A stretch of 64,000 nucleotides of DNA, taken from positions 1 to 64,000 of the forward strand of contig NZ_FNDG01000007.1 in assembly GCF_900100535.1 (NCBI RefSeq). Reading direction: 5' to 3'. Below are positions 45,769 to 53,394 of the stretch, piece after piece (the first letter of the stretch is position 1; each line of letters starts with the position of its first letter). The DNA comes from Phytopseudomonas flavescens (GTDB lineage: Bacteria > Pseudomonadota > Gammaproteobacteria > Pseudomonadales > Pseudomonadaceae). A model generated the notes under the pieces. The model saw only the letters and a program-made list of their open reading frames with translations, had not been told where the DNA came from and searched no databases. The position numbers and the translations under genes are program-made.

Positions 45769-46755
45769 ATGAAGATTCTGGTCACCGGAGCAAGCGGTTT
45801 CATTGGCGGGCGCTTTGCCAGGCATGCCCTGGAGCAGGGGCTGGACGTGCGCGTGACTGGGCGCCGAGAAGAGGCACTGGAGCATCTGCTGCGCCGTGGT
45901 GCGCACTTCATGCCCGGCGACCTCAACGACCCGGAGCTGGCCCTGGCGCTGTGCAGCGATGTCGAGGCGGTGGTGCATTGCGCCGGCGCCGTGGGTGTCT
46001 GGGGGCGCTACGAGTACTTTCATCGGGGCAACGTGCTGCTCACCGAGAACGTCATCGAAGCCTGCCTCAAGCGTCGGGTTCGACGGCTCGTCCACCTGTC
46101 GTCGCCGTCGATCTATTTCGATGGGCGCGATCATGTCGGTCTGAGCGAAGAGCAGGTGCCGAAGCGTTTTTCCAGCCACTATGCGCGTACCAAGTTTCTC
46201 GCCGAACAGCGTGTGTTCGGCGCCCAGGAGTTCGGCCTGGAAGTGATTGCCCTGCGCCCGCGCTTCGTCACCGGGGCGGGCGATGTGAGCATCTTTCCAC
46301 GGCTGATCGCCATGCAGCGCAAGAAGCGCCTGGCGATCATCGGCAATGGCCTGAACAAGGTCGACTTCACCAGCGTGCACAACCTCAACGAGGCCCTGCT
46401 CAGCGCCTTGCTGGCCGCCGGGCCGGCCCTGGGCAAGGCCTACAACATCAGCAATGGCGCGGCGGTACCACTCTGGGACGTGGTCAATTACGTGCTGCGT
46501 CAACTACAGATGCCGGCGGTTACCCGCCACGTGCCGGTCGGCCTGGCACGCAGCATGGCGACTTTCAACGAGGGGCTCTGCAGGCTGTTGCCGGGGTGCC
46601 CCGAGCCGTCGTTGTCGCGACTGACCGTGGACGTGATGAGCCGCCACTTCTCGCTGGACATCAGCCAGGCGCAGCGGCACCTGGACTACCAGGCCACCGC
46701 CGGGTTGTGGCCGGCACTGGACGAGTTCTGCCGCTGGTGGCGGGCGCAGGGCTAG
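45769..46755 (+). CDS. NAD-dependent epimerase/dehydratase family protein
   Basis: A 328-residue extended short-chain dehydrogenase. The nucleotide-binding motif is VTGASGFIGGRFARH (GxxGxxG, residues about 7-13), the acidic/structural motif MPGDLNDPE follows, and the catalytic YxxxK is SSHYARTKFLAEQ with the upstream serine in VHLSSPSIYF. The protein resembles 3-beta-hydroxysteroid-dehydrogenase/dihydroflavonol-reductase types; substrate unknown. ATG 45769 is preferred to a GTG one codon earlier, with GGAGG five bases upstream. Stands alone, 139 bases after argP. Confidence 0.85.
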   Translation: MKILVTGASGFIGGRFARHALEQGLDVRVTGRREEALEHLLRRGAHFMPGDLNDPELALALCSDVEAVVHCAGAVGVWGRYEYFHRGNVLLTENVIEACLKRRVRRLVHLSSPSIYFDGRDHVGLSEEQVPKRFSSHYARTKFLAEQRVFGAQEFGLEVIALRPRFVTGAGDVSIFPRLIAMQRKKRLAIIGNGLNKVDFTSVHNLNEALLSALLAAGPALGKAYNISNGAAVPLWDVVNYVLRQLQMPAVTRHVPVGLARSMATFNEGLCRLLPGCPEPSLSRLTVDVMSRHFSLDISQAQRHLDYQATAGLWPALDEFCRWWRAQG

Positions 46756-46807
46756 ATCAGTTGCTCGGTCGATTGTGCAGGGGCTGCGAGCAATCCGTTG
46801 CCGCTCG

Positions 46808-46839
46808 ACAGGTCAATCCGCGACAGTGGCTTGACCTGT
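46808..46839. repeat. Inverted repeat upstream of the PgeF-like gene
   Basis: ACAGGTCAA (46808-46816) and TTGACCTGT (46831-46839) are exact inverted copies 14 bases apart, about 100 bases before the next start codon. It may be an operator or a hairpin in the leader; no regulator can be assigned. Confidence 0.4.
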
Positions 46840-46936
46840 GAATCCGTGCGAAAAAACCGCTAAACAGGGTGATTTCATTACCCTTGGCCCTAGGCTAGTG
46901 TAGAGGCTCATCGAGCTAATCATCGCGTGGTGAGCC

Positions 46937-47641
46937 ATGTACTCGGCCAAGATACTGAGCCTGTTGCCAAATATTCAGCACGGCTTTTGCGGGCCCATGG
47001 ATGAAGCGATGCCTGCGGGTACCTTCTACCTGCGGCAGCAGCACTCCAGCCAAGTGGTGGAAATAGCGGGTCAGGAGCCGGCAGGGGATCTGAGCGCTGA
47101 TGCTGTTTTCACCCGTAGCACCAGGCCTGTCTCGGTCATTACCGCCGACTGCCTGCCCATACTGGTGGGTTGCACCTCAGGGCGTTTCGTCGCGGCCATC
47201 CATGCCGGCTGGAAGGGTTTGCTGGGTGGTGTGATCGCCAATGCGCTCGGTGCCTTTTCTCAAGCGGGTATCGAACGGCAAAGCCTGAGAATTGCGATAG
47301 GGCCTGGCATCATGGCGTGCTGTTACGAAGTGCCGACCCAGTTGACCCAGGAACTGCAGCGTATTCATGGCCGGCTGTGGTCCGGAAACCAACCGCCCTG
47401 GTTTGTTGTTCGGCCTTGCCAGCACGCCAATTCGGCAGTGGCCTCCCATGGCGAGGCCTGGTTGAGTCTTGCCAGGTACTGCACCTTGCTCTTGCTGGCA
47501 GAAGGGATCGAAGCCAAGCATATAGAAGCGTCGAATCTGTGCACCTACTGCTCCGGCCTTGGTCTTGCAAGTTACCGGAGGCGGCACCATCGAGCGGAGG
47601 CCAAGGCTTTCCAGTATTCCTGGATTCGTTGTCTGTCTTGA
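46937..47641 (+). CDS. PgeF-like laccase-domain protein (YfiH/DUF152 family)
   Basis: A 234-residue protein of the PgeF/YfiH family, whose members act on peptidoglycan-editing or purine-nucleoside substrates and were once called polyphenol oxidases. The zinc triad is intact: His36 (RQQHSSQVV), Cys72 (TADCLPIL) and His89 (IHAGWKGLLGG). The C-terminal ASNLCTYCSG matches the family's CTYC-type end. The N-terminal third is compressed relative to the usual 240-250 residues. GC content is visibly lower than in the flanking genes (ATATTCAGCACGGCTTTTGC at its start), and pseudomonads usually carry the main pgeF near clpB, so this may be an acquired paralogue. Confidence 0.85.
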   Translation: MYSAKILSLLPNIQHGFCGPMDEAMPAGTFYLRQQHSSQVVEIAGQEPAGDLSADAVFTRSTRPVSVITADCLPILVGCTSGRFVAAIHAGWKGLLGGVIANALGAFSQAGIERQSLRIAIGPGIMACCYEVPTQLTQELQRIHGRLWSGNQPPWFVVRPCQHANSAVASHGEAWLSLARYCTLLLLAEGIEAKHIEASNLCTYCSGLGLASYRRRHHRAEAKAFQYSWIRCLS

Positions 47642-47862
47642 CCTCTGTGAGGGAAATGTCGGCGCGGTGGATCATGCCGCCCGCCCCGTGACCGGGGGCC
47701 CAGGCCGTCACGGAACCGGAGCCGCACACCGCTGGTCTGTGTGCGCAATACAGGCCGCGGTGACACCTCGATTACTGGCACTACGACACCCAAGCGTCAC
47801 CAGCGAATCGGTATACTGCGCGGCAATTTGCTTCCACCGTGGTTTTCTCAAGGTCTCCCTAC

Positions 47863-48732
47863 ATGCGTAACGATGCCCACGACGAACTCGATGATGTGCC
47901 CAGCCTGACGCCGGATCGCCGCGATCAGGATGATTTCGACCCTGAACCGCAGTCTTATGCCCGTGCCGCTGCGCCTGGCAAGGCCGCCGCTGCGTCCCGT
48001 GCAGCCAGCACCGGCCCGCTGTGGGCGCTGGTCGGCGCGCTGAGCATCGCCCTGGGCGCCGTGGGCTGGTGGAGCTTCCAGCAGATCAACCTGATGGAGC
48101 AGCAACTGGTTGCCACACAGGAAAGCTTCGCGCGTATCAGCGAAGAAGCGGCGGGCCGCATTCAGGACATCTCCGGCAAGGTGGTCGCGGCTGAGTCCAA
48201 CGTCACCACCGGCAGTGAGGCCCTGCGCCTGCAGGTGCGCCAGCTGGAAGGCAAGGTCGCCGAGCTGACCAGGCAACAGCAGGCCGCTGGTGGCCAGCAG
48301 AGCGGGCAGGACAAGCGCATCGAGCAATTGATCGCCGACCTCAAGGCCCAGCAGGGTGACACGGGCAAGTACGACGAGAGCCTCAAGACCCTCGGCAGCG
48401 AGCAAGGCTCGCTGAAAAGCGAATTGGCTGCCGTGAAAAGCGAGCTGGCCACCCTGAAGAGCGCCCAGGCGGATGCCGGCAAACTGGCTACCCAGGTCAA
48501 GAGTCTGGCGGGTGACATCGAGGCACTGAAGAAGGCTGGCAACTCCAACGCCGCTGTCGATCGCCTGGAGCAGGATCTGCTGGTGCTCAAGAGCCAGATG
48601 GACAATCGCCCGGCGGCCAGCAGTGGTAGCAGTACCGCCGAGTTCGACGCGTTCCGCGCGCAGACCACGCGCAGCGTCAACACGCTGCAGGCGCAAATCC
48701 AGAACTTGCAGCAGCAGATCGACGCACGCTAG
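47863..48732 (+). CDS. Membrane-anchored coiled-coil protein
   Basis: A 289-residue protein with an acidic N-terminal cytoplasmic segment (residues 1-45), one transmembrane helix (STGPLWALVGALSIALGAVG, about 49-70) and a long coiled-coil periplasmic tail made of heptad-like QLEGKVAELTRQQ, EQLIADLKAQQ and SELAAVKSELATLKSAQ repeats. No enzymatic motif. Domain layout resembles proteins that span part of the envelope, but the function is unknown. The start is MRNDAHDELDD at 47863; a TATACT box at 47812-47817 may be a -10 element. Converges with xenB across a strong terminator. Confidence 0.75.
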   Translation: MRNDAHDELDDVPSLTPDRRDQDDFDPEPQSYARAAAPGKAAAASRAASTGPLWALVGALSIALGAVGWWSFQQINLMEQQLVATQESFARISEEAAGRIQDISGKVVAAESNVTTGSEALRLQVRQLEGKVAELTRQQQAAGGQQSGQDKRIEQLIADLKAQQGDTGKYDESLKTLGSEQGSLKSELAAVKSELATLKSAQADAGKLATQVKSLAGDIEALKKAGNSNAAVDRLEQDLLVLKSQMDNRPAASSGSSTAEFDAFRAQTTRSVNTLQAQIQNLQQQIDAR

Positions 48733-48742
48733 CCCGGCGCAC

Positions 48743-48786
48743 CGCAATGAAAAAGCCCGCGTGAGAACGCGGGCTTTTTCATTGCG
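48743..48786. terminator. Bidirectional rho-independent terminator
   Basis: A perfect 19-pair stem (arms 48743-48761 and 48768-48786) with a six-base loop. Its AAAAAGCCCGCG / CGCGGGCTTTTT core gives T tracts in both directions, serving the coiled-coil gene (+) and xenB (-). Confidence 0.92.
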
Positions 48787-48795
48787 TGGCGGAAA

Positions 48796-49845
48796 TTACA
48801 GGCGCGGGTAGTCGATATAGCCGACCGGGCCCGAGGCGTAGAAGGTCTCGCTGTGTGCCTCGTTCAGCGCTGCGCCCTGGCGCAGGCGCTCCGGCAGATC
48901 CGGGTTGGCGATGAAGGGGACGCCGAAGGCCACCGCATCGGCCTTGCCGCTGGCCAGCCAGGCATTGGCCTGATCCTTCGAGAAGCGCTCGTTGGCGATG
49001 AATGCGCCGCCAAAGGCTTCTTTCAGGCTCGGCGACAGGCTGTCATCGGCCTCCCGCTCGCGGGCGCAGAGGAAGGCGATGTTGCGCTTGCCGAGTTCGC
49101 GGGCCACGTAGGTGAAGGTTTCCGTGCGGTTGGAATCGCCCATGTCATGGCTGTCCGCGCGGGGGGCCAGGTGCACGCCCACGCGGCCCGGTTCCCAGAC
49201 GCTCAGCACCGCATCGGTGACTTCCAGCAGCAGGCGTGCACGGTTTTCCAGGGAGCCGCCATAGTTATCGGTGCGCTGGTTGGTGCTGTCCTGCAGGAAC
49301 TGATCGAGCAGGTAACCGTTGGCGGCGTGAATTTCCACGCCGTCGAAGCCGGCAGCCTTGGCGTTTTCCGCGCCCAGCCGGTAGGCGTCGACGATCTCGG
49401 CGATCTCCTCGGTTTCCAGGGCGCGTGGGGTCTCGTAGTCCTTCATAGGGCGAATCAGGCTGACGTGGCCGGCTGGCTTGATGGCACTGGGGGCCACCGG
49501 CAGTTCGCCATCCAGGTACGACGGGTCGGAAATCCGCCCCACGTGCCACAGTTGCAGGACAATCTTGCCGCCGTTGGCGTGCACGGCCTTGGTCACCGTA
49601 CTCCAGCCACGCACCTGATCGTCGGACCAGATGCCTGGGGTATTCGGGTAACCCACGCCCATCGGCGTGACCGACGTGGCTTCGCTGATGATCAGCCCGG
49701 CCGATGCGCGTTGGACGTAGTACTCGGCCATCAACGCATTGGGCACGCGACCTTCGTCGGCGCGGCAACGGGTGAGGGGCGCCATGATGATGCGGTTGGC
49801 GAGTTGCAGGTCGCCGATTTTGATGGGGTCGAACAGAGTGGCCAT
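48796..49845 (-). CDS. xenB: Old-yellow-enzyme family alkene/xenobiotic reductase XenB
   Basis: A 349-residue FMN-dependent NADPH oxidoreductase that reduces activated alkenes and nitro-organics. FMN/substrate signatures are NRIIMAPLTRCRADEG (with the Thr-Arg-Cys near the flavin), the substrate His/Asn in FDGVEIHAANGYLLDQFL and the conserved STNQRTDNYGGSLENR. C-terminal ADAVAFGVPFIANPDLPERL completes the barrel. Start ATG 49845. An ArsR-type regulator and a remnant of an MFS transporter lie immediately upstream. Known relatives detoxify nitroaromatics; here a general electrophile-stress role is inferred. Confidence 0.92.
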   Translation of the reverse strand: MATLFDPIKIGDLQLANRIIMAPLTRCRADEGRVPNALMAEYYVQRASAGLIISEATSVTPMGVGYPNTPGIWSDDQVRGWSTVTKAVHANGGKIVLQLWHVGRISDPSYLDGELPVAPSAIKPAGHVSLIRPMKDYETPRALETEEIAEIVDAYRLGAENAKAAGFDGVEIHAANGYLLDQFLQDSTNQRTDNYGGSLENRARLLLEVTDAVLSVWEPGRVGVHLAPRADSHDMGDSNRTETFTYVARELGKRNIAFLCAREREADDSLSPSLKEAFGGAFIANERFSKDQANAWLASGKADAVAFGVPFIANPDLPERLRQGAALNEAHSETFYASGPVGYIDYPRL

Positions 49846-49861
49846 GGTCAGGATCCTCGGG

Positions 49862-49963
49862 TCATTCGCTGAGAACGGGGTGATGGACAGGTGTGCGGGT
49901 CAAACGGGTCAGCAGGATGGTCACCGGCAGCAGGCCGGCCAGCAGTAAGGCAGGAATGCCATC
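49862..49963 (-). pseudogene. C-terminal remnant of an MFS transporter between arsR and xenB
   Basis: Between the arsR stop and xenB the minus strand reads in one open frame as DGIPALLLAGLLPVTILLTR and on to a stop at 49862-49864: a last transmembrane helix with a basic/His tail (RTPVHHPVLSE). In P. aeruginosa and relatives the gene order is arsR, MFS transporter, xenB. Here the transporter's remaining 350 or so codons are absent and only the last helix is left, in the right place and frame. The reading is inferred from position and helix character; the fragment is short. Confidence 0.6.
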
Positions 49964-49974
49964 AGCTGCCGGGT

Positions 49975-50286
49975 TCACAGTTGCCGGCCGATCAGTTGCA
50001 GGAAGGCGTCGATGGTGGCGTCGTTGCGCTTGAAGAAATGCCACTGGCCCACCTTGCGACTGGTCACCAGGCCGGCACGCTGCAAGGTGGCCAGATGTGC
50101 CGATACCGTGGATTGCGACAGGCCGGTGCGTTCGTCGAACTTGCCGGCACACACGCCGATGTCGAACGGGTGATCCTGCTGGGCGAAGTACGCCTCGGGC
50201 TCCTTGAGCCAGCGCAGGATATCCCGGCGTACCGGGTGGGCCAGGGCCTTGATCACTTCGTCCAGATCGACGCCGTCGCTGCTCAT
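49975..50286 (-). CDS. ArsR-family transcriptional regulator
   Basis: A 103-residue winged-helix repressor. The family pattern is ALAHPVRRDILRWLKEPEAY, then LSQSTVSAHLATLQRAGLVT as recognition helix and the wing RKVGQWHFFKRND. There is one Cys (GVCAGKF) but no ELCVC metal site, so it is not a classic arsenic sensor; it probably senses electrophiles or redox through that Cys (cf. its xenB neighbour). Start ATG 50286 is followed by MSSDGVDLDEVIK. Divergent from acpH by 157 bases. Confidence 0.88.
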   Translation of the reverse strand: MSSDGVDLDEVIKALAHPVRRDILRWLKEPEAYFAQQDHPFDIGVCAGKFDERTGLSQSTVSAHLATLQRAGLVTSRKVGQWHFFKRNDATIDAFLQLIGRQL

Positions 50287-50442
50287 GGGTTCTCCTGATA
50301 GCGGCGCAACGCAATATCGCGATGCAGCGAACTCTATATCGTGACTTGGCGATATACAGATCGTTCAGGAAAATAGTGCATATCGACCGGTGTGATGGGC
50401 GACATCTCGCCAGTGGCACGCCCAGGCCTTAAGCTGCCGGGC

Positions 50443-51024
50443 ATGAACTACCTCGCACATCTTCACCTGGGCGGAAACGCGCCTGCCGAACTGCTCGGCA
50501 GCCTGTATGGCGATTTCGTCAAAGGGCCGTTGGCCGGACAATGGCCGGCCGGCATCGAAACCGCCATCGCGCTGCACCGGCGAATCGACGCCTTCACCGA
50601 CAGCCATCCATTGCAAGCCCAGGCTCGAGCGCGCTTTCCCGCGCAGCGCCGGCGGGTCGCCGGGATCTTTCTCGATCTGTTCTTCGACCACTGCCTGGCA
50701 CGGGACTGGCAGCGTTACAGCGAGCAGCCGCTGGATCGCTTCACCACCCGGGTGTACCAGGTGCTGGCCGCCGAGGCGCGCTTGCCCGGCAACCTGCAGC
50801 ACATGGCGCCGCGCATGGCCGCCCAGGACTGGCTGGGCAGTTATCGGGATTTCGAGGTGCTCGGCCAGGTGCTCGCCGGCATGGCCCGGCGCCTGTCACG
50901 GCCCGCCTTGCTGGATGGCGGTCTGGACGACTTGCGCCGTCTTTACGAGCCCTTGAGCGAGGACTTCAGCACCTTCTATCCGCTGCTCATGGCCTTCGCC
51001 GGCGAGCAGCGTGCACAGGGCTAG
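50443..51024 (+). CDS. acpH: Acyl carrier protein phosphodiesterase
   Basis: A 193-residue AcpH-type hydrolase, which removes phosphopantetheine from acyl carrier protein. HD-domain-like metal residues are visible: NYLAHLHL at the start, LLGSLYGDFVKG, the LHRRIDAFTDSHP segment and FLDLFFDHCLARDW. ATG 50443 gives the family start; the frame to 50392 is not conserved-looking. The stop overlaps that of the convergent regulator gene by four bases. Confidence 0.9.
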   Translation: MNYLAHLHLGGNAPAELLGSLYGDFVKGPLAGQWPAGIETAIALHRRIDAFTDSHPLQAQARARFPAQRRRVAGIFLDLFFDHCLARDWQRYSEQPLDRFTTRVYQVLAAEARLPGNLQHMAPRMAAQDWLGSYRDFEVLGQVLAGMARRLSRPALLDGGLDDLRRLYEPLSEDFSTFYPLLMAFAGEQRAQG

Positions 51025-51956
51025 TCTTCGCTCTGCAGGCCGAGCCGTTCGAGCAGTGCCGGGTTGAGCTTGTTGCGCCTGGCCCCCTCGAGGTGTGCCC
51101 GCAACCGGTCGGCGGCACCGAGGCGGTCGCCACGCTCGATCAGGTCGAGAATCTGCAGGTGCTCGAGCACCTGCTTGCGCCGCGTCGGCCGTGGCAGGTC
51201 GACGCTGTATTCGACCAGTCGGCGCAAGCCATTCAGGCGTTTCAGCGATTGCAGCAGAAAGCGGTTGCCCGAGAAGCCGGCAAGGATCTCGTGGAATTTC
51301 GAGTTGGCTTCGAACAGCTCCTGAGTGGTCATGCTCAGGTAGCCGGTGGCGGCGATGTATTCCTGTTGCTGGCGACACAGCGCCAGCACCTTCTGGTCGA
51401 CCTGAAAAGTCGGTGACAGCAGGCCGGCGGGCTCGATGGTCACCCTGAAGCTGAAGCTTTCCTCATAGGCCTCTATCGAATCGATCACCGGTAGCAGCCG
51501 CCAGCCCTGGCCGCTGCGCTGCTCGGCCCAGCCCTCCTGTTGCATGCGCAGCAGCACCGACCGCAGTTCGGTGCGTGATACCCCGAACTCGCGCATCAGG
51601 TCGATCTCGCCGAGGTGCTCCGGGAGCTGGCGTGACAGGCGCAGTTCGACGAATTTCAGGTACACCGAATTCTCTTCGGCTGCGGCGATCTCCAGCACCA
51701 GGTCATTGAGATCGTCGGCCGCCCGGGCGAGGAAGAAGCCACGGTTACGATCGTGCCTGAGCATGCCGCGCTCGGCGAGGTGGTTGAGCACGAATTTCAC
51801 CGGTGTGCGTGACGTGTTCAGGGCCCGTGCCAGATGGGATTCCGCCAGGTGATGACCGACGGGCAGGCGCTCGTGACGCACGTAGGCGATGACCTCGCGT
51901 GCGACGCGTTTCTGCAAGGCGGTGAGCGCTATCGGGGTGTTGTTTTCCTGAGTCAT
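51021..51956 (-). CDS. GntR/FCD-type regulator with two tandem winged helices
   Basis: A 311-residue regulator. Residues about 10-75 are a first winged helix (LQKRVAREVIAYVRHERLPV, ESHLARALNTSRTPVKFVLN), residues about 95-155 look like a second (YLKFVELRLSRQLPEHLGEI, LMREFGVSRTELRSVLLRMQ, GWAEQRSGQGWRLLP), and the C-terminal 150 residues are an FCD-like helical effector domain (FEANSKFHEILAGFSGNRFL). Ordinary FadR/GntR proteins have one winged helix and 220-250 residues. It is divergent from the AbrB-family permease gene, which it may control. ATG 51956 is chosen as the first good start. Confidence 0.82.
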   Translation of the reverse strand: MTQENNTPIALTALQKRVAREVIAYVRHERLPVGHHLAESHLARALNTSRTPVKFVLNHLAERGMLRHDRNRGFFLARAADDLNDLVLEIAAAEENSVYLKFVELRLSRQLPEHLGEIDLMREFGVSRTELRSVLLRMQQEGWAEQRSGQGWRLLPVIDSIEAYEESFSFRVTIEPAGLLSPTFQVDQKVLALCRQQQEYIAATGYLSMTTQELFEANSKFHEILAGFSGNRFLLQSLKRLNGLRRLVEYSVDLPRPTRRKQVLEHLQILDLIERGDRLGAADRLRAHLEGARRNKLNPALLERLGLQSED

Positions 51957-52359
51957 TAGGGTGGGCGTCGATTCTCGTCCGGGGAGCGCTGTCGAGCTGG
52001 CTGGTCGGATGAGCCAGGCGTTGCATTCTGCTCTGTAATCCGCTGGGCGCAAAGAGCCCAGAGGATGTCGTTACCATAAATTAGTATTGTTTTTTGTTTT
52101 AATAAAGATCAATATTGCCCTCCCTGGTAGACCGGTGAGACGTTGCTACAACGTGCTTCTCACCGGGTCGTTCCAGTGATCGGAAGAGCTGTGTCACGAC
52201 GAAAAGCATCGTCTCAGGGCTCCCCCTGCTCTCCAGCGCCCACCGGGCTCGATCATCGACGGCATTGACCTGGCTGGTCGTTGCCCGATGAGACGCTGGG
52301 TCTCCGCCCGTGCTGCCGGCTATACCGGTGCTGTCGCCTTATCGACCCAAGAGGACACG
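51957..52359. other. Divergent regulatory region between the FCD regulator and the permease
   Basis: About 400 bases. An AT-rich core at 52079-52117 contains GTATTG (52085-52090) and CAATAT (52110-52115) as inverted copies, plausible as an operator or promoter for either gene. A strong hairpin follows at 52132-52166. The remaining leader to the permease start at 52360, including a GAGG site, has no recognisable gene. Confidence 0.4.
52132..52166. repeat. Strong hairpin in the divergent gap
   Basis: CCGGTGAG and CTCACCGG form an eight-pair stem, interrupted by a GCTT bulge, then ACGTTG and CAACGT pair around a CTA loop. There is no T tract, so it is more likely a regulator target or structured leader element than a terminator. 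Confidence 0.5.
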
Positions 52360-53394
52360 ATGTTCAAGGGCCATTGCCTGAATTACCTTGGAACGCCGCT
52401 GGTTGGCGCGACAGGCGCCCTGATCGCCAGCGCCGTTGGTTGGCCGCTACCCTGGATGATCGGCTCGCTGGTCGCGGTCATTCTGGTGCGCTGCACTACC
52501 GCCTGGCAGCTGCAGGCGCTGCCTGGCGGGCGCAAATTCGGGCAGTGGATCATCGGCATCGGTATCGGCCTGCACTTCACCTCTGCGCTGGTCGAGCAGA
52601 TTGCCGCGCACCTGCTGCCGATCGTCATCGGCGCCTTCATCACGGTGCTGAGCAGCGCCATCGGTGTGTGGTTCATGCGCCGTACCGGTGAAACCACCGC
52701 GACCGCCTATTTTTCCAGCATGCCCGGCGGTTCGGCGGAGATGGTCAACCTCGGCGCGCGCAACGGCGCCGATCTGACCCGGGTCGCCGCTGCGCAGAGC
52801 CTGCGGGTGGTCGCGGTGGTGTTGCTGGTACCGGCGCTGTTCAAGTTCCTGATCGGGGATGGTGAGGTCTTCGCGCATCCCATTCACACCGACTGGCCCT
52901 GGCTGGCATTGATCCTGCCGCTGGCAGGCCTGGCGGGCTGGCTGATGCAGCGCTTCAAACAGCCGAACGCCTGGTTGTTCGGGCCGTTGCTGGTCAGTGC
53001 GCTGCTCAGCATCGGCTTCGACCTGCACAGCGGCCTGCCGGCGGGCGCCAGCCAGGCCGGGCAATTGATGATCGGCAGCGCGCTGGGCTGCTTCTTCAAT
53101 CGTGCCTTCTTCCGCTACGCGCCCTCGTTTCTGGCCCGCACACTGATCACCACCCTGGCGATGATGCTGGTGGCATGCCTCGCGGCACTGCTGATCGGCT
53201 GGGCGAGCGGACTGGACTTCCAGTCCCTGACCCTCGGCATGATGCCGGGGGGTATCGCCGAGATGAGCCTGACCGCGGAAACCCTGCAACTGGCAGTGCC
53301 GCTGGTCACCGCCATGCAGGTGATCCGGCTGTTCGTGGTGCTGTTCCTCGCCGAACCGATCTTTCGCCGCTGGCAGCGGCGGCAATCCGCCTGA
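52360..53394 (+). CDS. AbrB-family membrane permease
   Basis: A 344-residue membrane protein with about ten hydrophobic helices arranged as two similar halves, the AbrB (ammonia-monooxygenase-like) duplication pattern. Each half has a PGG motif: SSMPGGSAEMVNLGAR in the first half and GMMPGGIAEMSLTAET in the second. Substrate unknown; the family is often next to GntR regulators. ATG 52360 has GAGG six bases upstream (AAGAGGACACG). The TGA stop is adjacent to the opposite-strand TGA of the ATPase (palindrome TGATCA). Confidence 0.85.
   Translation: MFKGHCLNYLGTPLVGATGALIASAVGWPLPWMIGSLVAVILVRCTTAWQLQALPGGRKFGQWIIGIGIGLHFTSALVEQIAAHLLPIVIGAFITVLSSAIGVWFMRRTGETTATAYFSSMPGGSAEMVNLGARNGADLTRVAAAQSLRVVAVVLLVPALFKFLIGDGEVFAHPIHTDWPWLALILPLAGLAGWLMQRFKQPNAWLFGPLLVSALLSIGFDLHSGLPAGASQAGQLMIGSALGCFFNRAFFRYAPSFLARTLITTLAMMLVACLAALLIGWASGLDFQSLTLGMMPGGIAEMSLTAETLQLAVPLVTAMQVIRLFVVLFLAEPIFRRWQRRQSA

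Noticed and set aside
47812..47817. TATACT as a promoter for the coiled-coil gene
   Set aside because: The -10 is good but no acceptable -35 exists at 16-18 bases, so it was not listed as a promoter.
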